From the NCBI GenBank assembly GCA_018524725.1, contig JAEUWP010000019.1:1-30537 (forward strand): a DNA stretch of 30,537 nucleotides. Reading direction: 5' to 3'. Source of the DNA: Podaxis mareebaensis (lineage: Eukaryota > Basidiomycota > Agaricomycetes > Agaricales > Agaricaceae). The notes under the pieces are model-generated. The model saw only the letters and a list, made by a program, of their open reading frames with translations, did not search any database and had not been told where the DNA came from. The position numbers were made by a program, and so were the translations under genes. Shown piece by piece: positions 9,166 to 19,574 of the stretch; the stretch's first letter is position 1; each line of letters begins with the position of its first letter.

Positions 9166-10847
9166 ACAAGCCAGTGACCAATTTCCTGGTTTCTGGATCT
9201 TGTGCCCAGTTGGAATCAGAGAACACATTGATTCCTTCATTTGTTTGTCCATCATAGACAATGGCATATTTAGATATGCCACAAAGGTATCATAAAGTAT
9301 GTAAGCTGGCTTTATAGTGTTCCCATGATGGGTTTGACATTTGCTGGGATAACTTGATGACTGCAAAAGCAATATTGGGACATGATCTGATCATCAAGTA
9401 CATCAAAGATCCAACCAGTTGTTGGTATTTTTGCCTAAAATTGGCACTTGCAGGTTCTGTAGCCAATGTAAAAATAAGGTCTCTCAGTAATGGAGTAGAC
9501 CCTGCTTTTTCAATCACATTAAAGCATTTGAGAACCTTATCAAGATAGGGTTGCTGATCAATTATAATCAGCTGATTATCACAGTCTTGTATAATACACA
9601 TTCCAAGGAATTCAGTGAGTTCACCTAGGAATTGACATTCCCATTTTTCCATGAATGCTTCCATCTTTTGATATAGAACTTTTGATCCACACAGTCCTAA
9701 GAAAGCCACATCATCCATGTAAAGTAGTGTGATGATAAGAGAGTTCTCTCATGTATCATAGTAATAATGGACTCCAGCATCAAGTGATGCTTGTTTGAAG
9801 CCTAGTTCTTTCATTGATTTGGTTACTTCAAGCCACCATTGATGGCCAGCTTGCTTGAGACCATATAGGGTGTGTTTCAAGCACCATACTTTAGTTTCTT
9901 ATCCTTTTTGGATGAAACCTTCTGGTTGTTGCATATATATTTCTTCCTTGAGATGTCCATAGAGATAAGCAGTCTTCACATCAAGACCAAACATATCCCA
10001 ATCTTTGAGGGCAGCTATTGCAAATAGCAAATGTGCAGTCTCATACTAGACAACAGGAGAGAATAGCTCATCAAAGTCAATAACTTTGACTTGTGAGAAG
10101 CCTTGTGCAACTAATTGAGATCTGAATCTGCCATCAGACTTTGGAGTAAATACCCATTGATTTCCAATTGCTTTTCTTCCTTTTGGAAGTTCAACAAGTT
10201 CATAGACTTGTTGTTTCTTCAATGCATCTATCTCTTTGAGACAGGCTTTATACCACTTTTCATGAATCTCTTTTGGGAGTTTCACTAAGTCTTTGAAGAC
10301 CTTAGGGGTATATGACACATCAACTTTATTTGCAAATAGAAAATTGATGAACTGTACTCCTCCTTCTTTACATAACCTGTTCACATGATGGACCATCATT
10401 AGTTCCATCAATGTGGAGGTTTGTGAAGAATCAGCTATACAATTTTTGTCAAGTAGCATTTCATTTTCAACATCTGGAAGTGCTACAGGGCTTCTTTTGT
10501 GAACTCACTTAAGTAATGGTTCTCCTTTGGGAGGGATCCATTCAAAGTCTCTATAATTTTGTAACACTTTAACCAGATGTTGATCTCCATATGTGTTACC
10601 AGGTTTTGAAGGAACCCAACATTCTCTTTGAGGACATTGATTAGAAGGCTGCTGCCATTGTTGCATTCATAGTGGCAATGTGGCTTGACATTTCTGAGAA
10701 GGCCTTGTAGGGCTAAATCTCAGAAATGTTGATCCAGTACTTGGTTGTCCTGGTTTGCTTTCAAATGTTCTAGGTACCAGAGAAGATGATCTTTCCCTTG
10801 TTGGGGGATCATTGCCATGTTGTTCATGCTCTTCTAATCTTGGAGAC
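9165..10847 (-). mobile_element. Copia element, 3' portion, split by chromovirus B
   Basis: Carries the reverse transcriptase and start of RNase H of a Ty1/copia element on the - strand. Its 5' continuation lies at 19109-19560. The 3' side is cut near 9165, where the RNase H reading frame stops resembling copia and the chromovirus A third ORF begins on the other strand. Neither a copia LTR nor its polypurine tract is present in the window. Confidence 0.88.
9165..10847 (-). pseudogene. Copia Pol: RT and N-terminal RNase H
   Basis: Reads leftward in one frame from the chromovirus B insertion point. Visible: the RT entry segment with NQWVFTPKSDG (about 10150), the polymerase box YMDDVAFLG at about 9720 with both aspartates intact (GATGAT has no CpG), LYGLKQAGHQWW (about 9870), then QLVGSLMYL, ASLHTL and the RNase H start SDSNWAQDPETRK (9185-9230). 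Stops are mostly TGA (for example 9290 and 9750). One TAG (about 10050) and one TAA (about 9900) also occur. The frame joins exactly with the segment at 19109-19560 if chromovirus B and one copy of its target duplication are removed. Confidence 0.9.
10843..10847. other. Target-site duplication GAGAC, left copy
   Basis: GAGAC directly abuts the TGTCACAACC start of the 5' LTR of chromovirus B and is repeated exactly at 19104-19108 after the 3' LTR. Ty3/gypsy integrases usually give 4-6-bp duplications. Confidence 0.95.
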
Positions 10848-11538
10848 TGTCACAACCACTCACATGCTTCCATGCTTACTTTCCTGTGCTTATCTAATGT
10901 CTGAAAATCCAATATCTGATGTTCTGATTTTGCATGATTCTGATCCACTCATTCTGTTGATGGATTTCCATCTGCCCTGTTATCCAAACAGGCAGGTGCA
11001 TGCACTTGGTCACTCATGACCACTGCAATAAGTGTTGTTCATTCACTTTTCCTTTATTATCTTGGATCCTTTACTTTTGCCTTGGTCCATTTGTTCCTTG
11101 CTTTCATTCTACATTTTATTACATTCCAAACAGCCTCCCTTCCATTCTACCTCCATACCTGTACCTTCCACATGTTTCCAGTTCCTGCTTTACCTCTGAA
11201 ATGTTTTACCCATTTGTACTCATTATTGTTCTCCAGTTATTTTCCTGTTCCCTGTTTCTAGTTTTCCATGTATATTTAAGTGTAGTAGTTTCCTGTATCC
11301 ATTTCCTCAGTCTGAATATTGACTTTGTTATCCTCCTCTTTCTCTGATCTACTCATCAGTCCTCTGGGTCATCTTCTAACCACTCTTGCTGCTTGTCTGT
11401 ACTCTGTCCCTCATTCCTTCCACCTCCAGGTTCTGCTTCTGTCCAAATTGGACCAACGCAATACTGGAAGGCCACAGCACATAAGCTGAGGCTGAGGTCT
11501 GCTCTCTGATGCCCTAGTTGCCTGTCCAGAATGTAACA
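10848..11538 (+). repeat. 5' LTR of chromovirus B
   Basis: Begins TGTCACAACC and ends GTAACA. Aligned by eye with 18413-19103 it has the same length, and almost all differences are transitions. Roughly 20 are reciprocal TG/CA dinucleotide swaps. A TATA-like element lies at 11271. The short inverted ends TG...CA are intact in this copy. Confidence 0.96.
11271..11280 (+). promoter_or_regulatory. TATA-like box in 5' LTR
   Basis: TATATTTAAG, about 270 bp before the LTR end. The matching site in the 3' LTR (18838-18845) reads TATTTAAG after a TA/TG difference. This is a plausible core promoter for the genomic RNA; the transcription start is not visible. Confidence 0.5.
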
Positions 11539-11577
11539 GTATATTCAGACTCTGACTTCTGGTATTGCCATTTTTCT

Positions 11578-13128
11578 ATGACTACTGGAACTATTACTCA
11601 TGCTACTGTTTGTTCACAGAACATCACTATTCCTACTCATCTGCTTCCTTGGGGCACTCATCACTGTTCCTCTGCTGCCACTTTTGGCTCCTCCACTCCT
11701 CAATTCCCCACATCCTGTTCCAACTCTCAAACTCTTAGTACCACAACCAAAGAACCACTCATGGACCAAGAGCCCAATGACTGGGAACTCACTGAATGCC
11801 AGTCCAAGGACATCACAGAGTCCCAACCAGACAATAGAGAATCCTGTGTCCCCAACAACACTCAAGATGAGCTCAAGTACTATGACCTGCCCAACAACCT
11901 GAATCCAGCCAACAATGCTGAAGGTCAGGAAGATAGTCAGGGTGGTAGTGGTCCTCCAGGTGATGACCCCAGTAATGGTGATGGTCTAAGTGATGATGAT
12001 GGCAATAGCAAACCTGAAGCCTGTGGCACTCAGGAACCTCCTGAGGACAATGGTGTGCATTTTATGAGAGTCATGGAGAGACTCACCTGTGGTATTGAAT
12101 CCAGTGTATGCAACCAATCCATTCCTCCTCCTCCCATCACATGTCCCAAAAAGATCCAGGCAAAAGAACCCAACACCTTTGACAGATCTAAGCCACACAA
12201 GCTTCCAGATTTCCTATTCCAGTGTTGCATCTATTTTAGGATGAATCTGCAACTTTTCCAAACAGAGACTGCAAAAGTTAATTTTACCATTTCTTATCTT
12301 TCCAGGTCAGCTCACCAGTGGTTCCAGACCATTCTGGACTCAGAGCCAGATTGGGATCAGATTCCATGGTACACTGACTGGAAACTTCTCTCTGATGAAC
12401 TCAATCTCTATTTCAGTGCTATTGACCCCATCATCAAAGCCACTGAGAAACTCAAAAACCTCACCATGGCTAACAGGTCACACATCTCCAAGTATAATGT
12501 TGAGTTCACCCATCTCACTGGTCTCCTCAAGTGGCCCAACTCCATCCTCTGCCATTACTACTACCATGGTCTTCCAGACTGAATCCAAGATACCCTCATC
12601 TCACTTCTAGATGGCAAACCCACCTCCTATGCTGACATGCATGCCACTGTGATGCACATCAACAATCACCACTGGGAACACCAATGCAAGAAGAGCTAGG
12701 CTAGTAACTAGTCTGTAGTATTCCACAACAAACAGGAGTCTCCACAGCATTCCTCTGACAAGGGCAAGGGCAAGAACCTGCCTCCAACTGCCAAATCTGG
12801 TAACAGTAACAACTCCACAAATGTGTCCCAGCAGTCCAGTAAAGGGTTCCATTCCACCAAACCCACTCCATCCACCAATCAGCCTTTGTCTTCATCTTTG
12901 TCTTCATTTCCACCCAAATCACTCTCCAACAAGCTTGGAAAGGATGGTAAGTTGACCCCCCAGGAATGCCAGCATCACATTAACAACAAGCTATGTCTCT
13001 TCTGTGGTGAACTGGGTCATTGGGTTGACAACTGTCCTCAAAAATCCACTAACAAGGCTAAGGCTCACAAGGCCAATACAGATGCCCCTCCCACTTTGGA
13101 TCCCCCTTTGGAGGGCTCAAAAAAATAG
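11578..13128 (+). pseudogene. Gag polyprotein of chromovirus B
   Basis: Probable start at ATG 11578, the first ATG downstream of the LTR in frame. The N-terminal half is acidic and low-complexity (Gly/Asp/Asn-rich around 11930-12010). A capsid-like domain follows from about 12170 (LPDFLFQCCIYFRMN, SAHQWFQ). The nucleocapsid knuckle is C-x2-C-x4-H-x4-C at 12994-13035 (CLFCGELGHWVDNC). Premature stops are TGA at about 12580 and two TAG near 12697 and 12709. The natural stop is TAG at 13126, directly after a run of seven A's, where the pol frame takes over at -1. Confidence 0.88.
13119..13128 (+). promoter_or_regulatory. Probable -1 ribosomal frameshift site
   Basis: In the Gag frame the sequence reads TCA AAA AAA TAG. 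The heptamer A-AAA-AAA (13119-13125) fits the X-XXY-YYZ slippery pattern and touches the Gag stop. Slipping back one base gives AAA AAA ATA GAG and enters the Pol frame, which is open in that register from this point. I did not identify a downstream pseudoknot. Confidence 0.7.
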
Positions 13129-16100
13129 AGGGCAGTCCTCAGGACTCTGCACAGACTGGGGGCCACATTGATCTCCTCTGTGCACCAGGGAGTTTCCACC
13201 TCAACACATCTACTCTTTCCAACCCTAATGCTTTGTATCTCAAGTTCACTTCTTCCCTATTTTCTTCCCCTTCTTCTGACTCTCCTTTCTTCATCACTGC
13301 ACTTATTGACAGTGGTTCTACTCACTGTTTCATTGACTCTAGTTTAGTGTGCAAATTTGACATTCTAACTTTGTCTATTGCTCCAGTGGAACTTTGCTTG
13401 TTTGATGGCTTTTCAAATTCATTTATCACTTAGTCCACTTCACTTCCTGTAACCTTTGATACTGGTGAATGTATGAACCTTGACCTGTATGTCACCCAGC
13501 TTGATTCTGCTTATTCAGTGGTTCTAGGACACAACTGGCTCACCTGCCACAATCCATTGATTGATTGGGTTTCAGGCTGTATCACTTTCCATGCCCCTGA
13601 CAATGCAAATCTTGCACCTTCCATTTCCATACATGCATCCTCTGCTTCTGTGGAGTCATCTACCACTGTTCTGGATCTGGCTTCATCTCTGACTCTAATC
13701 TCCAACTCCACTCCCTTCTCTCCTGTGAAGCCTGACATCTATCTCATCAATGCTGCAGCATTCATACATGCTTTGTGTCTTCCAGGTTCATACCATTTTG
13801 CCCTTAATCTCTGCTCCACTGCCATTTCTGCTTCCACTGCCTCCACTGAAGAGTCTACCAACCTTTCCAATGTTCCCACTGAGTATCACAAATTTGCTGA
13901 CATTTTCAGCAAAGCCTATGCCAACTCCCTTCCCCTGCATCATCCTTTTGACCTCAAGATTAATCTAGAGGAAGGTGCTTCTCCCCCAGTTGGAATGATT
14001 TATTCATTATTGTAGGTTGAGCTGGAAGTGCTCTGAGAGTTTATTGATGAACACTTGTCAATAGGCTTTATCTGTCCCTCCACCTCTCCACATAGCACCC
14101 CTGTTCTCTTTGTCAAGAAGAAAGATGGATCCCTCTGACTTTGTGTCAATTTCTGAGGCCTCAATCATATCACCAAGAAGGATTGTTACCTGCTTCCTCT
14201 CATTTCTGATCTCTTTGACTCTCCCCACAAGGCCCACATTTATACAAAGATAGATCTCCATCATGCTTATCATTTGGTCTAGATCACTAAAGGTGATGAA
14301 TGGAAGACTGCATTTCAAACCTGCTATGGCTCATTTGAATAGCTTGTCATGCCTTTCAGTCTCACCAACACTCCTGCTACTTTCCAACAATTCATGAATG
14401 ATATTTTCAAGGACTTGCTTGATGTGTGTGTTACTGTCTATTTGGATGACATCCTGATCTACTCTGACAACCCATCCAAGCACTGCAAGCATGTCCAGGA
14501 GGTCCTCAAATGTCTTCATGAAAACAGTCTTTACATGTGTGCTGATAAATATGAGTTTAACTTTGATACTGTTGAATACCTTGGTTATATTCTATCTCCT
14601 GAAGGTCTCAAGATGTCTGAGGACAAGGTCAAGATCATCCAGGAGTAGCCTGAGCTAAAGAAGGTTAAAGACATTCAGTCCTTCCTTGGGTTTGCAAATT
14701 TCTACTACTATTTCATCCATGCATACTCTGACATCATTGTTCCACTGAATCATCTCACCTGGAAGGGTACTCCATGGAATTTTGGTGATGAAGCCTGCAA
14801 ATCATTCAACACCCTCAAGGAAGCCTTCACCACTGCTCTGGTCCTCACTCATTGGATCCCCAACTCCCAAATCATCATCAAGACTGACACTTCTGACTAT
14901 GCCCTAGCTGCAATTCTCTCCATTGTCACTCCAGATGGCAATATACATCCTATAGCATTCCACTCCCACACATTTTCCACTTCTTAGCTCAATTATAACA
15001 CCCATGACAAGGAACTCTTGGTGATCTTTGAAGCCTTCCACATTTGGCAACACTACCTTGAAGGCTCCACTCTTCTGATAGACATCATCACAGATCACAA
15101 GAACCTCAAGTATTTTTGTACCACAAAGGTTTTGACCTAATGCCAAGCCTGCTAGTCCAAATATCTTTCCCAATTCAACCTTGTCATCCACTTCTGCCCT
15201 GGTCACCTCAGAACAAAACCAGATGCTTTGACTAGATGATGGGATATCTACCCTAAAGGGGGGAATAGCAACTACTCAGTGGTCAATCTGCACAATTTCT
15301 GGCCCATATTCACCCAAGAACAGCTTGCTGCCTCCATCTGTGCTACCTACCTCTATACTCTGACCCTTTGTGCTGCCATGGTCATGGATACATTTAAACT
15401 CCATTCTGATATCCTTGCCACTCTTCTTAATGATGCAATCACAGCTGAGCACCTTGCTGACCCTGAAGGATGTTGGTCTGTAGATTCTGATGGCTTCTTA
15501 TGACTTGATGACAGGATCTATGTACCTGACTCCAACAACCTCTGCCTCCACATCTTGCAGTACCACCATGACCACACTCTAGCTGGTCATTTCAGCTAGA
15601 ACAAAACCCTAGAACTAATCCAATGCAATTATATGTGGCCCAGTATCTGAGACTTCATCAAGGATTTCTGCAAGAGTTGTGTGACATGCATGTGATCCAA
15701 ACCTCAACATCATCAGCCATATGGGAACCTCAAGCAGCTCCCAATCCCTGAATGCCCCTAGGACTCAATTTCCATGGACTTTATTGAGAAACTTCCCTCT
15801 TCCTCCAGTTACAATACTATCCTCATAATTGTCAACTGCCTCATGAAGCAAGCAATCTTTGTTCCAACACATGATACCATCACTTCCACTGAGCTTGTCT
15901 GATTATTTGTCCTACATGTATTCTCCAAGTATGGTGTTCCTTCACATGCTACCTCTGACTGTGGTTCCAAATTCATATCACATTTCTTCCATTCCCTTGG
16001 TCAAGCTCTTGATATGAAGCTTCACTATACCTCTGGATACCATCCTGAAGGTGACAGACAAATGGAACAAACTAACTAGACCTTGGAACAGTACCTCTGC

Positions 16101-16865
16101 ATTTATTGCAACTATCAACAGGACAACTGGGCTGAACTCCTTCCAATTGCTGAGTTTGCATTCAATAATGCTCTGAGTGCAACTGCAGGTATCTCTCCCT
16201 TTTTCATGAACAAAGGTTACCATTTGAATATCACTGTTCATCCTGAACATGATCTTGCTTCTGCCCATGCCCAACAATTCACTGTGGATCTTGATGAGCT
16301 TCATACTACTCTGAAATCTGAGATTGCTCACACCCAGTATAGATACCAGGTCTCCACTGACTCCTGTCACCTTCCAGCTCCTGATTTCAAGGTTGGAGAC
16401 AAGGTATTTGTCAAAGCACAATTCTTCTATACTATGAGGCCTTTGAAGAAGCTTTCCAAAAAGTACCTAGGTCCCTATGAGATTATCTCCCAGGCCAGCT
16501 CACACTCATTCACAATCTGACTACCCAATTCCATGTGCACTGTCCATCCCATCTTCCATGTTTCTATGCTCGAGGATGCCATTCTGAACCTGATTCCAAA
16601 TCATACTGAACCTGCTCCTGCACCCATTATTATCAATGGCAAACCCAAATATGAAATTTCTCAGATCATCAACTCAAAAATTGATTGTTGCAGGACATGC
16701 AAGTTATTGTATAAGGTGATCTGGTTAGGTTATGAGGATACCAATGAGGAATCCTCCTAGCTACCTGCTATAGAACTAGAACATGCTGCTGAACTTGTAG
16801 CTGATTTCCATGCTGCTTATTCTGCAAAGCCTGGTCCTCTTTCTGCTCTCTCATTTTTGTGCTAA
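13125..16865 (+). pseudogene. Pol polyprotein of chromovirus B (PR-RT-RH-IN-chromodomain)
   Basis: One frame throughout, -1 to Gag. Protease has an intact ALIDSGSTHCFID at about 13303. RT contains [10 protein letters not shown] and the catalytic [10 protein letters not shown] (about 14440) with both aspartates kept; these are GATGAC, without CpG. RNase H (about 14870-15120) has KTDTSDYAL and TDHKNL. The integrase HHCC finger is at about 15565-15695, with a D-D-E core to about 16070. The chromodomain lies at about 16645-16760, ending in FHAAY at about 16807. Premature stops include TAG at 13431, 14013, 14646 and 16758, and TGA at 15501 and 16518. Many TAGs stand where the family has Trp or Gln. 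Natural stop TAA at 16863. Confidence 0.93.
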
Positions 16866-17060
16866 GTCTCCATTTCTTATTGTTGTTTTACTTATTATTT
16901 CCTTTTCTTATTAGTTCTGATTTCATTTTCATTTCATTTTCACACTTTCCAGGACCATGTAACACACCAATTATATTTGCAAAGCACTTGATGACATTAT
17001 TGCTACATTTCAAGAAAAAATGAATGAACTACACATGAGGGCACAAGGAGGCAAGGGGAC
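16866..17060. other. Spacer after chromovirus B pol
   Basis: A short T-rich stretch between the pol stop and the 3' end of the antisense gene. No coding signal seen. Confidence 0.5.
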
Positions 17061-17384
17061 TTACAGGCCTTTCTGGACCCACTTCAATAAACCTCCTCCA
17101 CAACCCTCCAGATCCTCCTGACAACATACCAGCTTGAGATCCTGCATCATCTCCATATTCCTCTCCATCATTGCCTGCATCACTTCCAATGCCTCCATGT
17201 TCTGATCCATTGCCTCCACCATCTGATTCATCAAGTGTGTGATGGTCCACTGCAGTGACTGGTTTGACTTGATACCTCACTCCAGAGTGGTCTGCAGATG
17301 GTTGATCACCTGCCAATTCTGGTTGTGTGACTCCTGCATTATCACCAGCTTATTGGAGAACTGCTTGATCATTGACCTGAGGTA
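17061..17384 (-). pseudogene. Possible second exon of the antisense gene: coiled coil
   Basis: This - strand frame from 17384 to a TAA at 17061 encodes a Met/Gln/Glu-rich helix with repeated NM and MM pairs (for example EAMDQNMEALEVMQAMMERN). It is broken by one TGA at 17277. A GTGAGT donor on the - strand at 17478, a CTGAT branch-like motif and an AAG acceptor ending at 17385 would remove 94 nt and join the Zn-cluster frame to this one in phase. The same strand has another open frame, 17316 to 17029, which I take to be a shadow. The splice is inferred; a frameshift would explain it too. Confidence 0.45.
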
Positions 17385-17565
17385 CTTCATTTCATGTGCA
17401 TGTTGGCAGGATTGTGGAGATGAAGGGGACTATCAGTTTTCATCAGCTTTCATTACTCTGTGTATCAGATGCACTCACCAGGGACAGTTCCCACCTGGTT
17501 TTGGCCTCTTTGCACTGAGGACTCTTAATCAGTATCAGAGCCAGCTGAGAAAATGATAATGGGGT

Positions 17566-18294
17566 CTAAGCAACTGCTGAAGAACTTGACAGAGTCTGTG
17601 CCATTGAGGATGCAGGTGGTGTGAAGGCCAGAGATGTCAACCCAACTGGATTCCTGAAGCCACTCCTCCCAGAGCTTGACACCACACCTGATGTCACTCC
17701 CAAAGCCACCAATGATCCCCCAGTTTTCTTCCTAGGTGCAGGCAGCACCATAGACCTTGTACCCCCTGACAGATCACACCTGACATGCCCCTGCTTGCAC
17801 TCATTACAAGCTGTCCCCAGATACCTGCAACACACTAGTCCCTTCTTTGAGCACCTCTTACATGGCACCAGCAAAATCCTTCCTTCACCCACTCCTAAAC
17901 CACCTGATTGCAAAGGCATGGGCAGAACCACAACATGTGACATCATAGGACCTGACAGGGCTACTTGCTGTAAACTCTGTAATGCCCACTGACTGATTTG
18001 TACACTTGAGGCTGGAGTGCCTGGTCCCTCATCATTGTCCTCCTCATCCAGACTCTCCACCTGCTTGCTCTTCAACTTTTTCTTCATTGTTTCCCTCACA
18101 GCTGTCTGACTACCTTCCAACTCCTGATGACACTTGCTCACATCTCCACTTTCACTCACATCAACTTCCATAGCCACTGGAGACTTGTCCAGGAACCCAA
18201 GCATCACACACTGCTCTGGGGTGAGCTTGCTGAGGTTGACAGTGACTTGGCTGGGCAGGGAAGGTATGAGGGTATGAGGGGAAGGCTGGAACAA
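17566..18294 (-). pseudogene. Antisense ORF in chromovirus B with Zn(II)2Cys6 cluster
   Basis: About 242 codons on the strand opposite the retroelement genes, between pol and the 3' LTR. The open frame begins with a non-ATG codon (TTG), so the true start is lost or internal. Order: a short segment with LTPEQCVMLGF, an acidic/basic charged middle (EEDNDEGPG), a hydrophobic linker, then at 17776-17862 (residues about 145-173) six cysteines spaced C-x2-C-x6-C-x7-C-x2-C-x6-C. That matches the fungal Zn(II)2Cys6 binuclear cluster, with the usual basic residues (KKG) after the second Cys. An extra Cys adjoins the third. DNA binding is inferred from this. TAG at 17566 may be a decayed Gln codon, because the frame stays open to about 17440. 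Similar cysteine-rich hypothetical proteins occur in basidiomycetes, as far as I recall. Confidence 0.65.
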
Positions 18295-18399
18295 AAATTT
18301 TTTTTGATGAGTTCCTACCTGGGTACATGTTCTGATGACTCCTGATCACTTAGACTTCATTTCTGAGTCAGCTGCCTCAAGGCCTCAAGGGCTCACCTT

Positions 18400-18409
18400 A
18401 AGGGGGGAA
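18400..18409 (+). promoter_or_regulatory. Polypurine tract of chromovirus B
   Basis: AAGGGGGGAA lies 3 bp before the TGTTATAACC start of the 3' LTR. It is the expected plus-strand primer. A similar GGGGGGAA run at 15258 lies inside pol and could be a coincidence or a central tract. Confidence 0.85.
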
Positions 18410-18412
18410 TAC

Positions 18413-19103
18413 TGTTATAACCACTCACATGCTTCCACACTTACTTTCCTGTGCTTATCTGATGTCTGAAAATCTGATATCTGATATTCCAATTTCACAT
18501 GATTCTGATCTGCTCATTCCATTGATGGATTTCCATCTGCCCTATTATCTGAACAGGCAGGTGTATGCACTCAGTTGCTCACAACCACTGCAACAAGTGT
18601 TGTTCATTCACTTTTCCTTTATCATCTTAGATCCTTTACCTTTGCCTTAGTCCATTTGTTCCTTGCTTCCATTCTACATTTTATTACATTCCAAACAGCC
18701 TCCCTTCCATTCCACCTCCATACCTATACCTTCCACACATTTCCAGTTCCTGCTTTACCTCTGAAATGTTTTACCCATTTGTACTCATTATTGTTCTCTG
18801 GTTATTTTCCTGTTCCCCATTTCTGGTTCTCAATGTGTATTTAAGCATAGTAGTTTCCTGTATCCATTTCCTCAGTCTGAATATTGACTTCATTATCCTC
18901 CTCTTCCTCTGATCTACTTGTCAGTCCTCTGGGTCATCTTCTGACCACTCCTGCTGCTCATCTGCACTCTATCCCTCATTCCTTCCACCTCCAGGTTCTG
19001 CTTCTATCCAAATTGGACCAATACAATACTGGAAGGGCACAGCACATAAGCTGAGGCTGAGGTCCACTCCCTGATGCCCTAGTTGCCTGTCTAGAACATA
19101 ATA
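18413..19103 (+). repeat. 3' LTR of chromovirus B
   Basis: Begins TGTTATAACC and ends AATA, where the 5' copy ends AACA, so the terminal CA has itself mutated. The length is 691 bp, identical to the 5' LTR. It carries TA at several sites where the 5' LTR has TG, and the reverse also occurs. Confidence 0.96.
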
Positions 19104-19108
19104 GAGAC
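19104..19108. other. Target-site duplication GAGAC, right copy
   Basis: Exact copy of 10843-10847. It marks the right end of the chromovirus B insertion. Confidence 0.95.
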
Positions 19109-19560
19109 TGAGGAACAGGGGGAGAGTCCATATATGGACAAACATCACCTCATTCTTCAAAGTCTTCTAGATATGGAGTTGGATCTCAACTATCATTCAG
19201 ATCAGTGCTTGGCACAGGCAAATGTCTTTCTAGATCAGAGTAATCTTCAGGATCAGCATATTTGAGATCAGAATCATGATCTTTTCTTGGAATGTCATTG
19301 CTGTTATCTTGATCATCATTATCATTGCATTCTGGAGTTTCATGCCAATGTCTTGGATCAGGAGATGATGATGATGATGAGCTAGAAGAAGGTGGAACTG
19401 GTGTAGAAGGTCACTCCAGAGGTGTACTTCTTCTATTATCCTGTCTAGGGTAAATAATAACCTCACTAGAAGAAGTTTGAGTTCTTGGAAAAGAACTACA
19501 ACTTCTATCTCAGTGTTTCTTTTCAGAACATTTAGGGAAGAATTGTTCATCAAAAATGGC
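19109..19560 (-). pseudogene. Copia Pol linker between integrase and RT, upstream half
   Basis: Reads leftward as AIFDEQFFPKCSEKK, then a Ser-rich tract (TCA repeats at about 19365-19385) and an acidic Asp/Asn-rich linker ending PPVPQ at the insertion point. Copia elements have a [IV]FDE motif followed by a low-complexity linker between integrase and RT. Premature stops here are TGA only (four). The frame is exactly the one required to continue into 10842 and leftward. The upstream integrase is not seen; LINE copy 1 begins within about 25 bp of 19560. Confidence 0.8.
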
Positions 19561-19574
19561 AGTTGGGGAAATGT

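Larger units (their letters stand above)
10848..19103 (+). mobile_element. Chromovirus B: full-length but decayed Ty3/gypsy element
   Basis: 8256 bp with two LTRs of identical length (691 bp), flanked by a perfect 5-bp duplication. Order: 5' LTR, gag, frameshift site, pol (PR-RT-RH-IN-chromodomain), antisense ORF, polypurine tract, 3' LTR. It sits inside a copia coding region. Pol carries about 21 premature stops (9 TGA, 11 TAG, 1 TAA), so both CGA and CAG/TGG codons have mutated. No canonical tRNA primer-binding site was recognised after 11538. Confidence 0.96.

Noticed and set aside
8362..9177. Uninterrupted 271-codon frame on the + strand
   Set aside because: It starts at a non-ATG codon, has no recognisable motif, and overlaps the TGA-only frame that holds two zinc knuckles. 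I treat it as an overlapping open shadow, though its length is notable and the choice of frame after 8700 is not certain.
15256..15265. AAGGGGGGAA-like run inside pol B as the true polypurine tract
   Set aside because: The run at 18400-18409 directly precedes the 3' LTR and is the functional candidate; the internal one is between RNase H and integrase.
17029..17316. 95-codon - strand frame rich in Gly and Asp
   Set aside because: Out of phase with the Met/Gln-rich coiled-coil frame on the same strand, which joins the zinc-cluster ORF through a plausible intron.
17531..17541. TATCAGAGCCA, resembling part of an initiator-tRNA primer-binding site
   Set aside because: It lies 6 kb from the 5' LTR and inside the antisense gene region, so it cannot prime minus-strand synthesis for this element.
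19230..19553. 107-codon - strand frame, Leu/Ile/His-rich
   Set aside because: Out of phase with the copia linker frame that continues correctly across the chromovirus B insertion.
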